Notes: generated by a model not told the origin, from the letters alone. A DNA stretch of 64,000 nt from Novosphingobium colocasiae (GCF_014652555.1 NZ_BMZA01000001.1:172147-236146), one strand, 5' to 3'. Positions 17,817 to 26,816 are shown, counted from the first letter of the stretch. Translations and numbers: made by a program.

Positions 17817-18833
17817 ATGTCCAAGCACAAGAAGCCTCATGTCCATCCGGTGGACGAAGCCTGGCTGGCGCGCGGCGCGGAAGTGCCGGTGGGTCCGGTG
17901 ATCGAAATCGTCGATTCCCACATTCACCTGTGGGATTTCAGCGATCCTGCCTACTTCGTGGAAACCTATACGCGCGATGCCGTATCGGCCGGAATCACGG
18001 CCTCGGTCTATGTCGATTGCACGATGGCCTATCGCGAGGATGGCCCGGTTGAACTCGAGCCGGTCGGCGAGGTGGCCTTCGCCCGCGCCCAGGCCGAGGC
18101 GGCGCCTGGCCCCGTAGACGTCGCGGCGGCCATCGTCGGCTGGGCTGACCTCACTTTGGGTGATGCGGTGGCTCCGGTGCTGGCGGCGCTGGAACAGGCC
18201 GGTGGCGGGCGGTTTCGCGGCGTTCGCGCGCGCGCTACGTATGATCCGGACCCCAGGGCCGGCTATGGCGCGGACGGCATCGGTCCGGGGCTGATGCTGC
18301 GCGACGACTTCCGCAGGGGCGTTGCGCAGGTGCAGGCAGCGGGCCAGGTTCTCGATCTCTATGCCTTCCATACCCAGCTTGGCGAGGTGGCAGACCTGGC
18401 CCGGGCTTTCCCGGACCTGCCGATCGTGCTCAACCACATCGGCGGGCCGCTGGGCATCAGCCACTATGCCGACGAACGCGAACAGGTCTTCGCGCGCTGG
18501 GCGGAAGGCATGGCCGGGCTGGCCCCGCTCGCCAATGTCTCTGTCAAGATCGGCGGATTCGCCATTTCGCGGCTGGCCATCGTGAGCGCCGATGGCCGCG
18601 AGGCTCCGCCATCATCGCACGAAGTGGCTGATCTGTGCCAGCCTTGGGTCGATCATTGCCTGGCCGGCTTCGGGGCGGGGCGCTGCATGTTCGGGAGCAA
18701 CTTCCCGGTCGACAAGGCGGCTATGCCGCTGCTGACGCTGGTCAACGCCATGAAGCATCTGACCGCGCCCCTCGGCAGCGACGGGCAGCAGGCGTTCTTC
18801 GCCGGTAACGCGCGCGCCGTCTATCGCATCTGA
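17817..18833 (+). CDS. amidohydrolase-2 family lactonase-like TIM-barrel hydrolase
   Basis: This 338-residue metal-dependent hydrolase begins its barrel with VDSHIHLWDF (His35 and His37). Later metal and active-site residues are visible in VLNHIGGPLG and MFGSNFPVDK. This pattern fits the COG3618 branch, which contains sugar and muconolactone lactonases, better than decarboxylases of the same superfamily. Its position two genes after the BVMO supports hydrolysis of a lactone or enol-lactone. It lies 18 bases after the SDR stop. Confidence 0.85.
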   Translation: MSKHKKPHVHPVDEAWLARGAEVPVGPVIEIVDSHIHLWDFSDPAYFVETYTRDAVSAGITASVYVDCTMAYREDGPVELEPVGEVAFARAQAEAAPGPVDVAAAIVGWADLTLGDAVAPVLAALEQAGGGRFRGVRARATYDPDPRAGYGADGIGPGLMLRDDFRRGVAQVQAAGQVLDLYAFHTQLGEVADLARAFPDLPIVLNHIGGPLGISHYADEREQVFARWAEGMAGLAPLANVSVKIGGFAISRLAIVSADGREAPPSSHEVADLCQPWVDHCLAGFGAGRCMFGSNFPVDKAAMPLLTLVNAMKHLTAPLGSDGQQAFFAGNARAVYRI

Positions 18834-18878
18834 CGGGGCGGCTGCCCCTTCGCATCATCAAAAGGTTGCTGTCCCGCC

Positions 18879-20075
18879 ATGGTTTCGCATGCCCTCCAAG
18901 GTTTGAAGGTTCTGGACCTGTCGCGCGTCCTTGCCGCCCCGTTCGCGGGACAGATGCTGAGCGATCTGGGGGCGGAGGTCATCAAGGTCGAGGCGATGGG
19001 CGGGGACGATACCCGTACTTGGGGCACGCATTATTTCCGCGCCATCAATCGCGGCAAGAAGAGCATCGCTGTCAATCTCAAGGATCCGCGCGGGCAGCAA
19101 CTGGTGCGCACGCTGGCGCTGCGTTCCGACATCATGCTCGAAAATTTCAAGGTGGGCGATCTCGCCCGCTACAGGCTGGACTATGAAAGCCTGAGCGAGG
19201 CCAACCCCGGCCTCATCTACCTCTCGGTCACCGGCTTCGGCCAGACCGGACCACGCAGCGCGCAGCCCGGGTACGATACGATCATCCAGGGGATGACCGG
19301 GATCATGACGCTGTGCGGGGAGCCCGATCGCCCGCCCGCCCGCGCGGGCCTGCCGATGGTCGATATCATGTCCGGCATGGTCGGCTCGGTCGGCGTCCTT
19401 GCCGCGCTGAACGAACGTGCGCGGAGCGGCAAGGGGCAGCGGATCGACGTTTCGCTGTTCGATGTCGGCATCATGATGCTGGTCGATGCCGGGCAGGACT
19501 ATCTCGACCATGACCACGTGCAGAGCCGGCTGGGCGGGATCAACCGCAATTTCTCTCCCGGGCAGCCGTTCCAGACCAGCGACGGCTGGGTCACCCTGGC
19601 TGTGGCGAACGACGACCAGTTCCGGCGCATGTGCAAGGCGATGGACCTTGCCGAATTGCCGGACGATGCCCGCTTCATGACTAACACCGATCGCGTGCGC
19701 AACCGTGCCGAACTCTCCGCCCTGCTGGCGCCGCGCTTCATAACTGCCCCGACCGCCGAGTGGGAAGCTGCATTCCGGGCAGCAATGGTGCCGCTCAGCC
19801 CGATCTTCGACATCGCCGAGGCGATGGCCGACGCGCAGAGCGGTGCGCGAAACCTGATCTGGCCGGTTGGTCCGGATGGCATGCGGCTGATCGCGAACCC
19901 GCTCCAGCACATGAGCCGGACGCCCGCGCGGCCCGCCGCGCCGCCGCCCGAACTGGGGCAGGATACCGCAGCGGTCTTGCTTAATGAGCTCGGCTTCAGC
20001 ATGGAGGAGATCGAAGGCTTGGCGCGTGACGGTGTGATCCGCTGTGCGCCCGGCTCGACAGTCGCCGCAGACTGA
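18879..20075 (+). CDS. CaiB/BaiF (class III) CoA-transferase
   Basis: This 398-residue family III CoA-transferase moves CoA between acids through an aspartyl-CoA intermediate. The catalytic Asp162 lies in GLPMVDIMSGM. The N-terminal segment LKVLDLSRVLAAPFAGQML and YDTIIQGMTG are typical. It offers an ATP-free way to activate the ring-opened acid, in addition to the three AMP-forming ligases nearby. It follows the hydrolase by 45 bases. Confidence 0.94.
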   Translation: MVSHALQGLKVLDLSRVLAAPFAGQMLSDLGAEVIKVEAMGGDDTRTWGTHYFRAINRGKKSIAVNLKDPRGQQLVRTLALRSDIMLENFKVGDLARYRLDYESLSEANPGLIYLSVTGFGQTGPRSAQPGYDTIIQGMTGIMTLCGEPDRPPARAGLPMVDIMSGMVGSVGVLAALNERARSGKGQRIDVSLFDVGIMMLVDAGQDYLDHDHVQSRLGGINRNFSPGQPFQTSDGWVTLAVANDDQFRRMCKAMDLAELPDDARFMTNTDRVRNRAELSALLAPRFITAPTAEWEAAFRAAMVPLSPIFDIAEAMADAQSGARNLIWPVGPDGMRLIANPLQHMSRTPARPAAPPPELGQDTAAVLLNELGFSMEEIEGLARDGVIRCAPGSTVAAD

Positions 20076-20145
20076 TAGTGAACTGGCCGCCTCAGCCAGC
20101 AAAAAGCACCGGAAATCCGGGCATACGGACGGGAGATCAGGTGCG

Positions 20146-21477
20146 ATGACAGGACCAGAGGCGCAGTCGCCACAAGTCGATATTCAGGATGAGCCCTCGG
20201 GCGGTCTGCGGGCCTGGTGTATGTTAGGCGTACTCATTATGGCCTACACATTCTCCTATCTCGATCGCCAGTCGCTGACGTTGCTGGTCGGGCCGATCAA
20301 GGCATCGCTGGACATTTCCGATACCCACCTCAGCCTGCTTCACGGCTTTGCCTTTGCCATCTTCTATTCGATCCTGGGCCTGCCGATCGGCCGTCTGGTG
20401 GATAGCCGCAAGCGGACCCGGATCGTGGCGATCGGCATCGTCGTGTGGAGCGTGATGACCGCCGCCTGCGGCCTGGCCCGCAATTTCACGCACCTGTTTC
20501 TCGCCCGGGTCGGCGTGGGCGCGGGCGAGGCGGCGCTGTCTCCGGCGGCCTATTCGCTGATCAGCGACAGCTTTCCGGCGCGGCGGCTGCCGCTGGCGCT
20601 CAGCATATACAACTGCGCCATCTATCTGGGCGCGGGGCTGGCGACGATCATCGGCGGTGCGATCATTTCCGCCATGCCGGCGACGACGGTGCCGGTGATC
20701 GGCCATCTGGAGCCATGGCAGGCGGTGTTCATCGTGATCGGCCTGCCCGGCGTTCTCGTCGCCGCGCTGGTGCTGACGCTGCGCGAACCCCGGCGCACCC
20801 GGGTCAAGGCGGGAGCGGTAAACGGGTTTGCCGATACCCGCCGCTATTTCTTCGCGCATCTGCGCACTTACGGCCTGCTGATGCTGGCGGCTTCGATGCT
20901 GACGCTGGTGTGGAACGCGCCGCTGGCGTGGTACCCGACATATCTCATGCGCGTGTTCGGGTGGACTACCGCCGAGGTCGGTTCGCGGTTCGGAACGGTG
21001 ATCCTGATTTCCGGGGTGTGCGGCGTGCTTTCGGGGGGTGTGCTGGCGGGGTGGTTGCGCGGCAAAGGCGTTGCCGATGCCTATATCCTCCTTGGCCTGA
21101 TCGCCTGCGCCTTGGCAGTTCCCGCCGGGCTGGTGAGCGGGCTGGTAGGGTCGGCCTGGGTGGTACTGGCACTGGTCTTCGTGTTTCAGTTCGGCTGTGC
21201 CATCCCGTTCGGCGGCCTTGCGGCGGCGTTGCAGGAGATCACCCCGAACCAGATGCGCGGCCAGATGACGGCACTCTATCTGCTACTCGCCAATCTGTTC
21301 GGGATCGGCCTTGGTCCCACGGTCGTGGCAGCCTTCACCGATCATGTGTTCGGCAACGAAATGGCGATCGGCCATTCGATCACCGCCACCGTGGCTCTGG
21401 CCGGGCCTTTCGCGGCCCTGCTGTTCTGGCTGTGCCGCCGCCCTTACCGCCATACGCTGGCGAACCTGGAGTTTTAG
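20146..21477 (+). CDS. MFS transporter
   Basis: This 443-residue inner-membrane transporter has about 12 hydrophobic segments and the major-facilitator loop 2-3 pattern GRLVDSRKRTR. FSYLDRQSLTLLV in the first helix is typical of the aromatic-acid and sugar-acid/Spinster-like MFS branches common in sphingomonads. The ATG at 20146 follows a GGGAGATCAGG sequence. It is the last gene of the BVMO operon and is likely to import the substrate or a pathway intermediate. Confidence 0.9.
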   Translation: MTGPEAQSPQVDIQDEPSGGLRAWCMLGVLIMAYTFSYLDRQSLTLLVGPIKASLDISDTHLSLLHGFAFAIFYSILGLPIGRLVDSRKRTRIVAIGIVVWSVMTAACGLARNFTHLFLARVGVGAGEAALSPAAYSLISDSFPARRLPLALSIYNCAIYLGAGLATIIGGAIISAMPATTVPVIGHLEPWQAVFIVIGLPGVLVAALVLTLREPRRTRVKAGAVNGFADTRRYFFAHLRTYGLLMLAASMLTLVWNAPLAWYPTYLMRVFGWTTAEVGSRFGTVILISGVCGVLSGGVLAGWLRGKGVADAYILLGLIACALAVPAGLVSGLVGSAWVVLALVFVFQFGCAIPFGGLAAALQEITPNQMRGQMTALYLLLANLFGIGLGPTVVAAFTDHVFGNEMAIGHSITATVALAGPFAALLFWLCRRPYRHTLANLEF

Positions 21478-21484
21478 GCGGACA

Positions 21485-23164
21485 TCATAGCCCCAACCGC
21501 TCCCTTGCCAGCGCCGCGAGGAGGAACTTCTGGGGGCGTCCGGTGGGGGTGAGCGGAACTTCCGCGGCTGAGATGAACAGCACGTGGCGGGGTACCTTGA
21601 AGCGCGCCAGACGGGCGGCGCAGTGGCTGAGGATCGTATCGGCCAGTGCGGCCTCGCCGTCACCCGCCGCCACGATGCACAGGCAGCCCGTCTCGCCCAT
21701 GCGCGGGTCCGGCACGCCCACCGCCAGCGCCTGTTGCACCCCGGGGAGGCCGGACACCAGGTCCTCGATCTCGCGCGGCATCACCATTTCGCCGCCGCAG
21801 CGGTAGCTTTCCTTGATCCGCCCGGTCAGCCGCAAGTGCCCGCCGGGCAGCAGCCGGCCGATATCGCCGGTGCGCAGCCAGTCATCGGGGGTGAATGCCT
21901 CGCGCGTTTCGTCGTCCTTGCCGAAGTATCCGCAGGTCACCACCGGCCCGCGCACCTGCAGTTCCCCGTCCGCGCCTTCGGGCAGGACAGTGCCGCTGAC
22001 CGGATCGGCGACGCGGTAACGGGCGACCAACCCGTCCAGCGCCGGATCGCCGGCAATCCCGGCCAGCTTTTCCCGGCCGTTGGTGTCCAGCAGCGGCCCG
22101 TCGCCGTCCTCGGCCCGGGTGCAGACCGCAGACGCGGTGGTTTCGGTCATGCCATAGGCGGTGTGGATTTCGCGGGGGCCGAGGATGGTGCGGATCTGGT
22201 CCCACACGCCGGGCACGTTCGCTCCGCCGCTGTTGAAATAGGCGAGAAGATGCGCAGGGCGGGCCCCGCGTGCCTGCGCCGCTTCCAGGAGCTGGTGCGT
22301 CATTACCGGTACGCACACCATGTCGGTCGCGGCATGGCGATCGGCGAGATCGAGCATTGCGGCGGGATCGAACACCGTCTGCGGGATGATCGCGCCGCCG
22401 GCGAACAGCGCCGCCACGAAACATTCGACATAGCCGAACACATGATACATCGGCAGCGCGAACAGCACTCGGCGGCCGTCCTCGAAAGCACGCGTCAGGG
22501 CCGAGGAATAGCCCGCGCGCAGGATCATGTCGTGCGTGAGCATGACGCCCTTGGGGCGGCCGGTGGTGCCGGAGGTGTAAACGATGTCGCTCAGCGTATC
22601 GGCGCGCCCGGGGCCTTCGTGCGCTGCCAGCGCGGCATCGTCATCCGCGCTCGCCATCGCGGCGAGCGCGTCAAAGTTGAGGAATCCGGTCTGGCCCACA
22701 GCACCCTGGAGGATCACCTGTTCGAGGCCCTCCACCCGGCGCAGCACGGCGGCGAGATCGGGGCGATAATCGCGATCGCGCAAGGCATCCATGGCGAAGA
22801 CGAATCGGGAGCCCGATTGCTCCAGCACGTAAGCCAGCTCGTCCTCGCGCAGCAGGTAATTGATCGCTACCGCCACCGCGCCCGCCCGCGCGATGGCCAG
22901 CTTGGCGATCACGAATTCGGGGTGGTTGGCCATGATCAGCGCCACCCGGTCACCCGGCTGCACCCCGAGCGCGACCAGCCCGGCGGCAACGGCGCGCGAA
23001 GCGCGGGCGGCTTCGGCGTAAGTCCAGCAGTGCGTGTCGGTCAGGATCAGCGGGCGATCGGGAAACTGAGTGGCGATCCGTTCGAACAGCACGTGAAGCC
23101 GGCAATCCGGCCACTGCGGATAACGCGATTCCAGCATTTTGCGCCGTTCCTGCGGCGTGTTCAC
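21485..23164 (-). CDS. acyl-CoA synthetase, AMP-forming, with altered catalytic lysine
   Basis: This 559-residue ANL-type ligase has the phosphate loop YTSGTTGRPKGV, YGMTETTAS and LRTGDIGRLLPGG. In the C-terminal motif that normally reads GK, the catalytic lysine position is Arg543 (TPTGRPQKF), a change sometimes seen in this group whose effect on adenylation is uncertain. Translation begins with GTG preceded by a GAGGGAGAGC sequence. It is convergent with the MFS gene and divergent from the acyl-CoA dehydrogenase gene, with palindrome copy 2 between them. Confidence 0.9.
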   Translation of the reverse strand: MNTPQERRKMLESRYPQWPDCRLHVLFERIATQFPDRPLILTDTHCWTYAEAARASRAVAAGLVALGVQPGDRVALIMANHPEFVIAKLAIARAGAVAVAINYLLREDELAYVLEQSGSRFVFAMDALRDRDYRPDLAAVLRRVEGLEQVILQGAVGQTGFLNFDALAAMASADDDAALAAHEGPGRADTLSDIVYTSGTTGRPKGVMLTHDMILRAGYSSALTRAFEDGRRVLFALPMYHVFGYVECFVAALFAGGAIIPQTVFDPAAMLDLADRHAATDMVCVPVMTHQLLEAAQARGARPAHLLAYFNSGGANVPGVWDQIRTILGPREIHTAYGMTETTASAVCTRAEDGDGPLLDTNGREKLAGIAGDPALDGLVARYRVADPVSGTVLPEGADGELQVRGPVVTCGYFGKDDETREAFTPDDWLRTGDIGRLLPGGHLRLTGRIKESYRCGGEMVMPREIEDLVSGLPGVQQALAVGVPDPRMGETGCLCIVAAGDGEAALADTILSHCAARLARFKVPRHVLFISAAEVPLTPTGRPQKFLLAALARERLGL

Positions 23165-23205
23165 AAGCCTGCTCTCCCTCGTTGACTCCGTCCGGACATT
23201 CTCAT

Positions 23206-23219
23206 AACAAATGTTTGTT
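23206..23219. promoter_or_regulatory. operator-like palindrome, copy 2 (AACAA-N4-TTGTT)
   Basis: AACAAATGTTTGTT has 5-base arms around a 4-base centre. It lies in the short region between the divergent acyl-CoA ligase (start 23164) and acyl-CoA dehydrogenase (start 23265), so one protein could control both. TTGACT at 23182 resembles the -35 elements near the other two copies. Confidence 0.65.
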
Positions 23220-23264
23220 CAATGACAAGTTGGCGCTTCCCCCAGCGCCGTCGGGATAGGATCG

Positions 23265-24404
23265 ATGGATTTCAGCTTCACTGAAGAGCAGCGCATGTGG
23301 CGCGATGTGGTCAACAGTTTCATGGATCGCCAATTCGGCCGCGACCTGACGCTCCAGCATGACCTCTCGCGCGAATTTCCGGAAGAGCTTTATCGCAAGA
23401 TGGCCGCCGAAGGCTGGCTGGGCCTGCTGATCCCTGAAGAGCAGGGTGGCCTTGGCATGGACCGCGATCCGGTGATGTTCGCGATCTTCTGCGAAGCGAT
23501 CGGCAAGTACAGCCTTGATACCGCCGCCTGCATCATGACCTCGATGTTCACCGCCGGCAACGTCGCCCGGCACGGCACTGCAGAGCAGCGCGCCCGCTAT
23601 CTCGATCCGTTCCTGGCCGGTGAGGCGAAGTTCGCGATCTCGATCAGCGAACCGCAATCGGGTTCGGACGCCGCCGGTGCCCGCTCGACGGCGCGGCTCG
23701 ACGGCGATGAATGGGTGGTCAAGGGTTCCAAGGTGTGGTGTTCGGGCGCCCACCATCCCGATACCTGCATCCAGATGATGCTGCGCACCGGCGAAGGGCG
23801 CTACGATTTCAGCGTGCTGCTGATCCCCAACGACACGCCGGGCCTCGAAATCCAGAAGATGGACACGCTGGTCCGCAAGAGCCTCGGCACCACGTCGCTG
23901 TTCATGGACGATCTGCGGCTGCCGCAGGATGCGCTGCTGGGTGAAGTGGGCAGGGGCTGGCAGTATATCGGCGAGCATCTCAACTTCGAGCGGCTGTCGA
24001 TCGCCGCTTCGCATCTGGGCAGCGCCCGCACCGCGCTCGACGATACCGTCAAATACCTGAGCGAACGGATGGCGTTCGGGCGCAAGCTTTCGGATTTCCA
24101 GGTGCTCAAGCACCGCATGGCCGAAGACCAGGCGCGGCTCTCTGCTGCCTATTATCTGGTCTATGCCGCCGCCTCGGCGCTGGCGCGCGGCGAGGACGCC
24201 ACTGCATTGGTCGCGCAGGCCAAGCTCATCACCTCGCAGACGCTTTTCGATATAACGACCAACGGGATGCAGGCGCTGGGTGGCTATGCCCAGTTGCCAG
24301 AATACCATATGGAACGCTATTTCAGGGAAGCCAAGCACGGCATGGTTGGCGGCGGAACGAACGAAATCCTGCGCAGCATCATCGCCAAGTCGATGGGAAT
24401 CTGA
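23265..24404 (+). CDS. acyl-CoA dehydrogenase
   Basis: This 379-residue FAD-dependent dehydrogenase introduces the alpha-beta double bond into an acyl-CoA. Typical segments are FAISISEPQSGSDA, VVKGSKVWCSGA and the C-terminal GGGTNEILR. The MCAD-type catalytic Glu is Gly in that last motif. A glutamate is instead at position 242 in LNFERLSIAA, the place used by isovaleryl-CoA dehydrogenase-like members, so the enzyme should be active. It is followed by a TetR regulator gene on the same strand. Confidence 0.94.
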   Translation: MDFSFTEEQRMWRDVVNSFMDRQFGRDLTLQHDLSREFPEELYRKMAAEGWLGLLIPEEQGGLGMDRDPVMFAIFCEAIGKYSLDTAACIMTSMFTAGNVARHGTAEQRARYLDPFLAGEAKFAISISEPQSGSDAAGARSTARLDGDEWVVKGSKVWCSGAHHPDTCIQMMLRTGEGRYDFSVLLIPNDTPGLEIQKMDTLVRKSLGTTSLFMDDLRLPQDALLGEVGRGWQYIGEHLNFERLSIAASHLGSARTALDDTVKYLSERMAFGRKLSDFQVLKHRMAEDQARLSAAYYLVYAAASALARGEDATALVAQAKLITSQTLFDITTNGMQALGGYAQLPEYHMERYFREAKHGMVGGGTNEILRSIIAKSMGI

Positions 24405-24440
24405 GGCGCGGGTCGCCGCGTGAAGGAGAGCGTTGACGTA

Positions 24441-25037
24441 ATGGCTATTGCCCCGAATGCGGATCAGGAAGGCGGGCCGAGGGGCGCGATCATGAATGTG
24501 GCGATGCACCTGTTCGGCAAGCAGGGCTTCACCGGTACGTCCATGCGCGATATCGCCAATGCAGTCGGCCTGCTGCCCGGCAGCCTTTACGCCCATATCC
24601 AGAGCAAGGAAGCGCTGCTGCTGTCGATCGTCTCGGACGGTATCGGCCGGTTCCTCGCGGCGGTCGGGCCGCTCGCCGCCGGCAGCGGCACCCCGGCCGA
24701 ACGCCTGCGCAAGATGATCGTCGCGCACGTCGAAGTGGTGGCGGACAATCCCGAACGCTCGCAAGTGGTGTTCCACCAGTGGCGCTTCCTTGGCGAAGGC
24801 AATCTCCCGGTCGCGGTCGATCGGCGGCGGCAGTACGAATCGCTGTTCATCACCGTCGTCGAACAGGGCGTGAGCAGTGGTGAGATGCGCAGCGATATCG
24901 ACCTGCGCATCGAAGTGCGCACGATCCTGGGCGCGCTCAACTGGACGCCTGAATGGTTTTCACCCAACGGCAAACTCGGCGCAGGGGAGGTGGGTGAGCA
25001 TATGGCCAACACCCTGCTGCGCGGAATTCTGGCCTGA
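24441..25037 (+). CDS. TetR/AcrR-family regulator, candidate reader of the AACAA-N4-TTGTT sites
   Basis: This 198-residue regulator has a clear helix-turn-helix (AMHLFGKQGFTGTSMRDIA, NAVGLLPGSLYAHIQSKEAL) and a helical ligand domain like fatty-acid and steroid-pathway TetR repressors. The ATG at 24441 is chosen because AAGGAG lies 11 bases upstream; a GTG at 24420 is an alternative. It lies between palindrome copies 2 and 3, downstream of the acyl-CoA dehydrogenase, which makes it the best candidate to bind them. Its ligand would probably be a pathway acyl-CoA. Confidence 0.9.
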   Translation: MAIAPNADQEGGPRGAIMNVAMHLFGKQGFTGTSMRDIANAVGLLPGSLYAHIQSKEALLLSIVSDGIGRFLAAVGPLAAGSGTPAERLRKMIVAHVEVVADNPERSQVVFHQWRFLGEGNLPVAVDRRRQYESLFITVVEQGVSSGEMRSDIDLRIEVRTILGALNWTPEWFSPNGKLGAGEVGEHMANTLLRGILA

Positions 25038-25082
25038 CAGCCAGCGCATCCGCTTGACTCGGCACTTTTCCGGGTCTAGTCA

Positions 25083-25100
25083 AAAACAAATGATTGTTTT
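25083..25100. promoter_or_regulatory. operator-like palindrome, copy 3 (AACAA-N4-TTGTT)
   Basis: AAAACAAATGATTGTTTT has exact 7-base arms (AAAACAA/TTGTTTT) around ATGA. It ends 9 bases before the MaoC-like gene start and abuts its AGGTGGGG ribosome-binding sequence. TTGACT at 25054 with TAGTCA 17 bases later is a plausible promoter. The layout is nearly identical to copy 1 at 15300. Confidence 0.72.
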
Positions 25101-25109
25101 AGGTGGGGA

Positions 25110-25583
25110 ATGGCACGTAATTTCGTAGATCCGGAGCCGAAGTGGTTCGAGGATTTCGAGCTCGGCGATGTGATGACCACGCGCGGGCGGACGGTCGATA
25201 TCGGCGATATCACAACCTTCGCGGGGCTGACCGGCGATCACTATCAGTTGCACACCGATGCTGCCTTCATGGCCGGCAACCGCTTTGGCCAGCGCATCGC
25301 GCACGGGCCGTTGACCTTCACGCTGGCGGTCGGCCTGATCGGGCTCAGCGGGTTCTATGGCGATGCCATCGCCGCGCTGATCGAGATTACCGCGCTCAAG
25401 GCGATGAAGCCGGTGTTCGCCGGCGATACCGTCCACGTGGTCGCCACCGTCGTCACGCATGACGCCAGCGGGCCGAAATACGGGACGCTCGGCGTCAATT
25501 ATTCCGTGCGCAACCAGAACGACGAGGAGGTGATGAGCTTCCTCCAGACAATGCTGGCGAAACGTCGCCAGGGGGAGAACTGA
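25110..25583 (+). CDS. MaoC-like hotdog-fold hydratase
   Basis: This 157-residue single-hotdog protein has the hydratase-2 catalytic Asp and His in the segment FAGLTGDHYQLHTD, with the usual Asn of the motif replaced by Tyr, followed by RIAHGPLTFTLAVGL. MaoC proteins hydrate enoyl-CoA and often work as homo- or heterodimers. It heads the operon that continues with an SCP2-like protein and a DUF35 protein. This is the same set of parts as the ChsH1/ChsH2/Ltp2 hydratase-aldolase assembly of bacterial cholesterol side-chain degradation. Confidence 0.9.
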   Translation: MARNFVDPEPKWFEDFELGDVMTTRGRTVDIGDITTFAGLTGDHYQLHTDAAFMAGNRFGQRIAHGPLTFTLAVGLIGLSGFYGDAIAALIEITALKAMKPVFAGDTVHVVATVVTHDASGPKYGTLGVNYSVRNQNDEEVMSFLQTMLAKRRQGEN

Positions 25584-25586
25584 GAA

Positions 25587-26813
25587 ATGGCAGAGCAGTG
25601 GACGCTGCACGTGGGGCCCGGTGCGCCGAATGATCCGGTTTTCGTCGGCGTCGGCGAACTGCCGACAGGCAAGTTCCCGGATCGCGGCTTTATCGAGGCG
25701 CTGACCAAGGTCGCCCTGCTGGCGCTCAAGGATGCCGGAATGGCACCCAAGGATGTCGATACCATCCTGCTGATCCCCAACCTGCATGGTGCGGCGGACC
25801 AGGCTGACCTTGTGTTTTCGCGGATGGTCGAGGAACTGGGCATCCACGGTTCATGCAAGTCGAGCTACATGGTCCATTCGGGCGGCTCCACTAGCGACAA
25901 TGCGGTGCGCTCGGCCCATGGTCTTATTACCGCCGGACACGCGCAGACGGTGCTGGTCCTGCAGGCGGAGCGCTGGGGTTCGGCGGACCTCAACGAGATG
26001 ATCACGATGCTGTCCAAGAACGGCATCCCCGGGGAATGGGAACTGCCCACCGGCACTCAGTTCAACGCGATCGGGGCGATGATCACCCGACGCTACATGC
26101 ACGCTTCGGGGTCCACCCCGGAAGAGATGGCTTCGATCTGCGTCACCTTGCGCAACTGGGCCAACCTCAACGAAAACGCGATGTTCTACCGCAAGCCGCT
26201 GACGGTCGAGCAGATCCTCGCCTCGCGCATGGTGGCCGATCCGCTGCACAGCTACGAATGCCCGCCGATGGCCGACGGCGCTTGCGCATTCGTCATGACC
26301 ACCAGCGAAAACGCCAGGAAGCGCGGCATCACCAATGCGGTGCGCGTGGCGGGTTCGGGCGGCTGCGTCAGCCATTACTGCCTCAGCCAGGAACGCGACC
26401 AGGCCGTGCTGGGCTGGCCGTTGGCAGCGGAACGGGCGTGGAACCAGTCCGGCTGGGGGCCGCAGGATGCCGACATCGCCCAGATCTATGACAGCTACGC
26501 CGCCGTCACCGCCATCGCGATCGAGGGTATCGGCATCTGCGAAAAGGGTGAAGGCGCGCGCTGGTTCGCCGCCGGCCATGGCAATCCCGGCGGCAAGCTG
26601 CCGATGAACACGAACGGCGGTCTGCTGTCTGCCGGCCACACCGGCGTCGGTGGCGGCACCGCGCTGCTGGTCGAAGGCATCCGCCAGCTTCTCCACCGGG
26701 CCCCGGCCAAGCGCCAGGTCGAAGATTGCCAGCGGGCCATCATCGGCGGTTCCGGCGGCAGCTACATGGACGCCCAGATCCTCCTTCTCGAACGCACCAA
26801 GCTGGGGGCCTGA
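25587..26813 (+). CDS. SCP2-thiolase-like protein lacking thiolase cysteines; probable DUF35-dependent aldolase
   Basis: This 408-residue protein has the thiolase fold but no cysteine at the nucleophile site, which reads HSGGSTS near residues 97-103. The C-terminal thiolase Cys is also missing (AIIGGSGGS). The conserved HDxF histidine is Tyr301 (IYDSY), while the GH histidine is kept at 351 (LSAGHTG). Tyr at the HD position is the pattern of Ltp2-type retro-aldolases. The next gene, three bases downstream, encodes the DUF35 partner expected for such an enzyme. It probably cleaves a beta-hydroxyacyl-CoA rather than a beta-ketoacyl-CoA. Confidence 0.88.
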   Translation: MAEQWTLHVGPGAPNDPVFVGVGELPTGKFPDRGFIEALTKVALLALKDAGMAPKDVDTILLIPNLHGAADQADLVFSRMVEELGIHGSCKSSYMVHSGGSTSDNAVRSAHGLITAGHAQTVLVLQAERWGSADLNEMITMLSKNGIPGEWELPTGTQFNAIGAMITRRYMHASGSTPEEMASICVTLRNWANLNENAMFYRKPLTVEQILASRMVADPLHSYECPPMADGACAFVMTTSENARKRGITNAVRVAGSGGCVSHYCLSQERDQAVLGWPLAAERAWNQSGWGPQDADIAQIYDSYAAVTAIAIEGIGICEKGEGARWFAAGHGNPGGKLPMNTNGGLLSAGHTGVGGGTALLVEGIRQLLHRAPAKRQVEDCQRAIIGGSGGSYMDAQILLLERTKLGA

Positions 26814-26816
26814 TCG

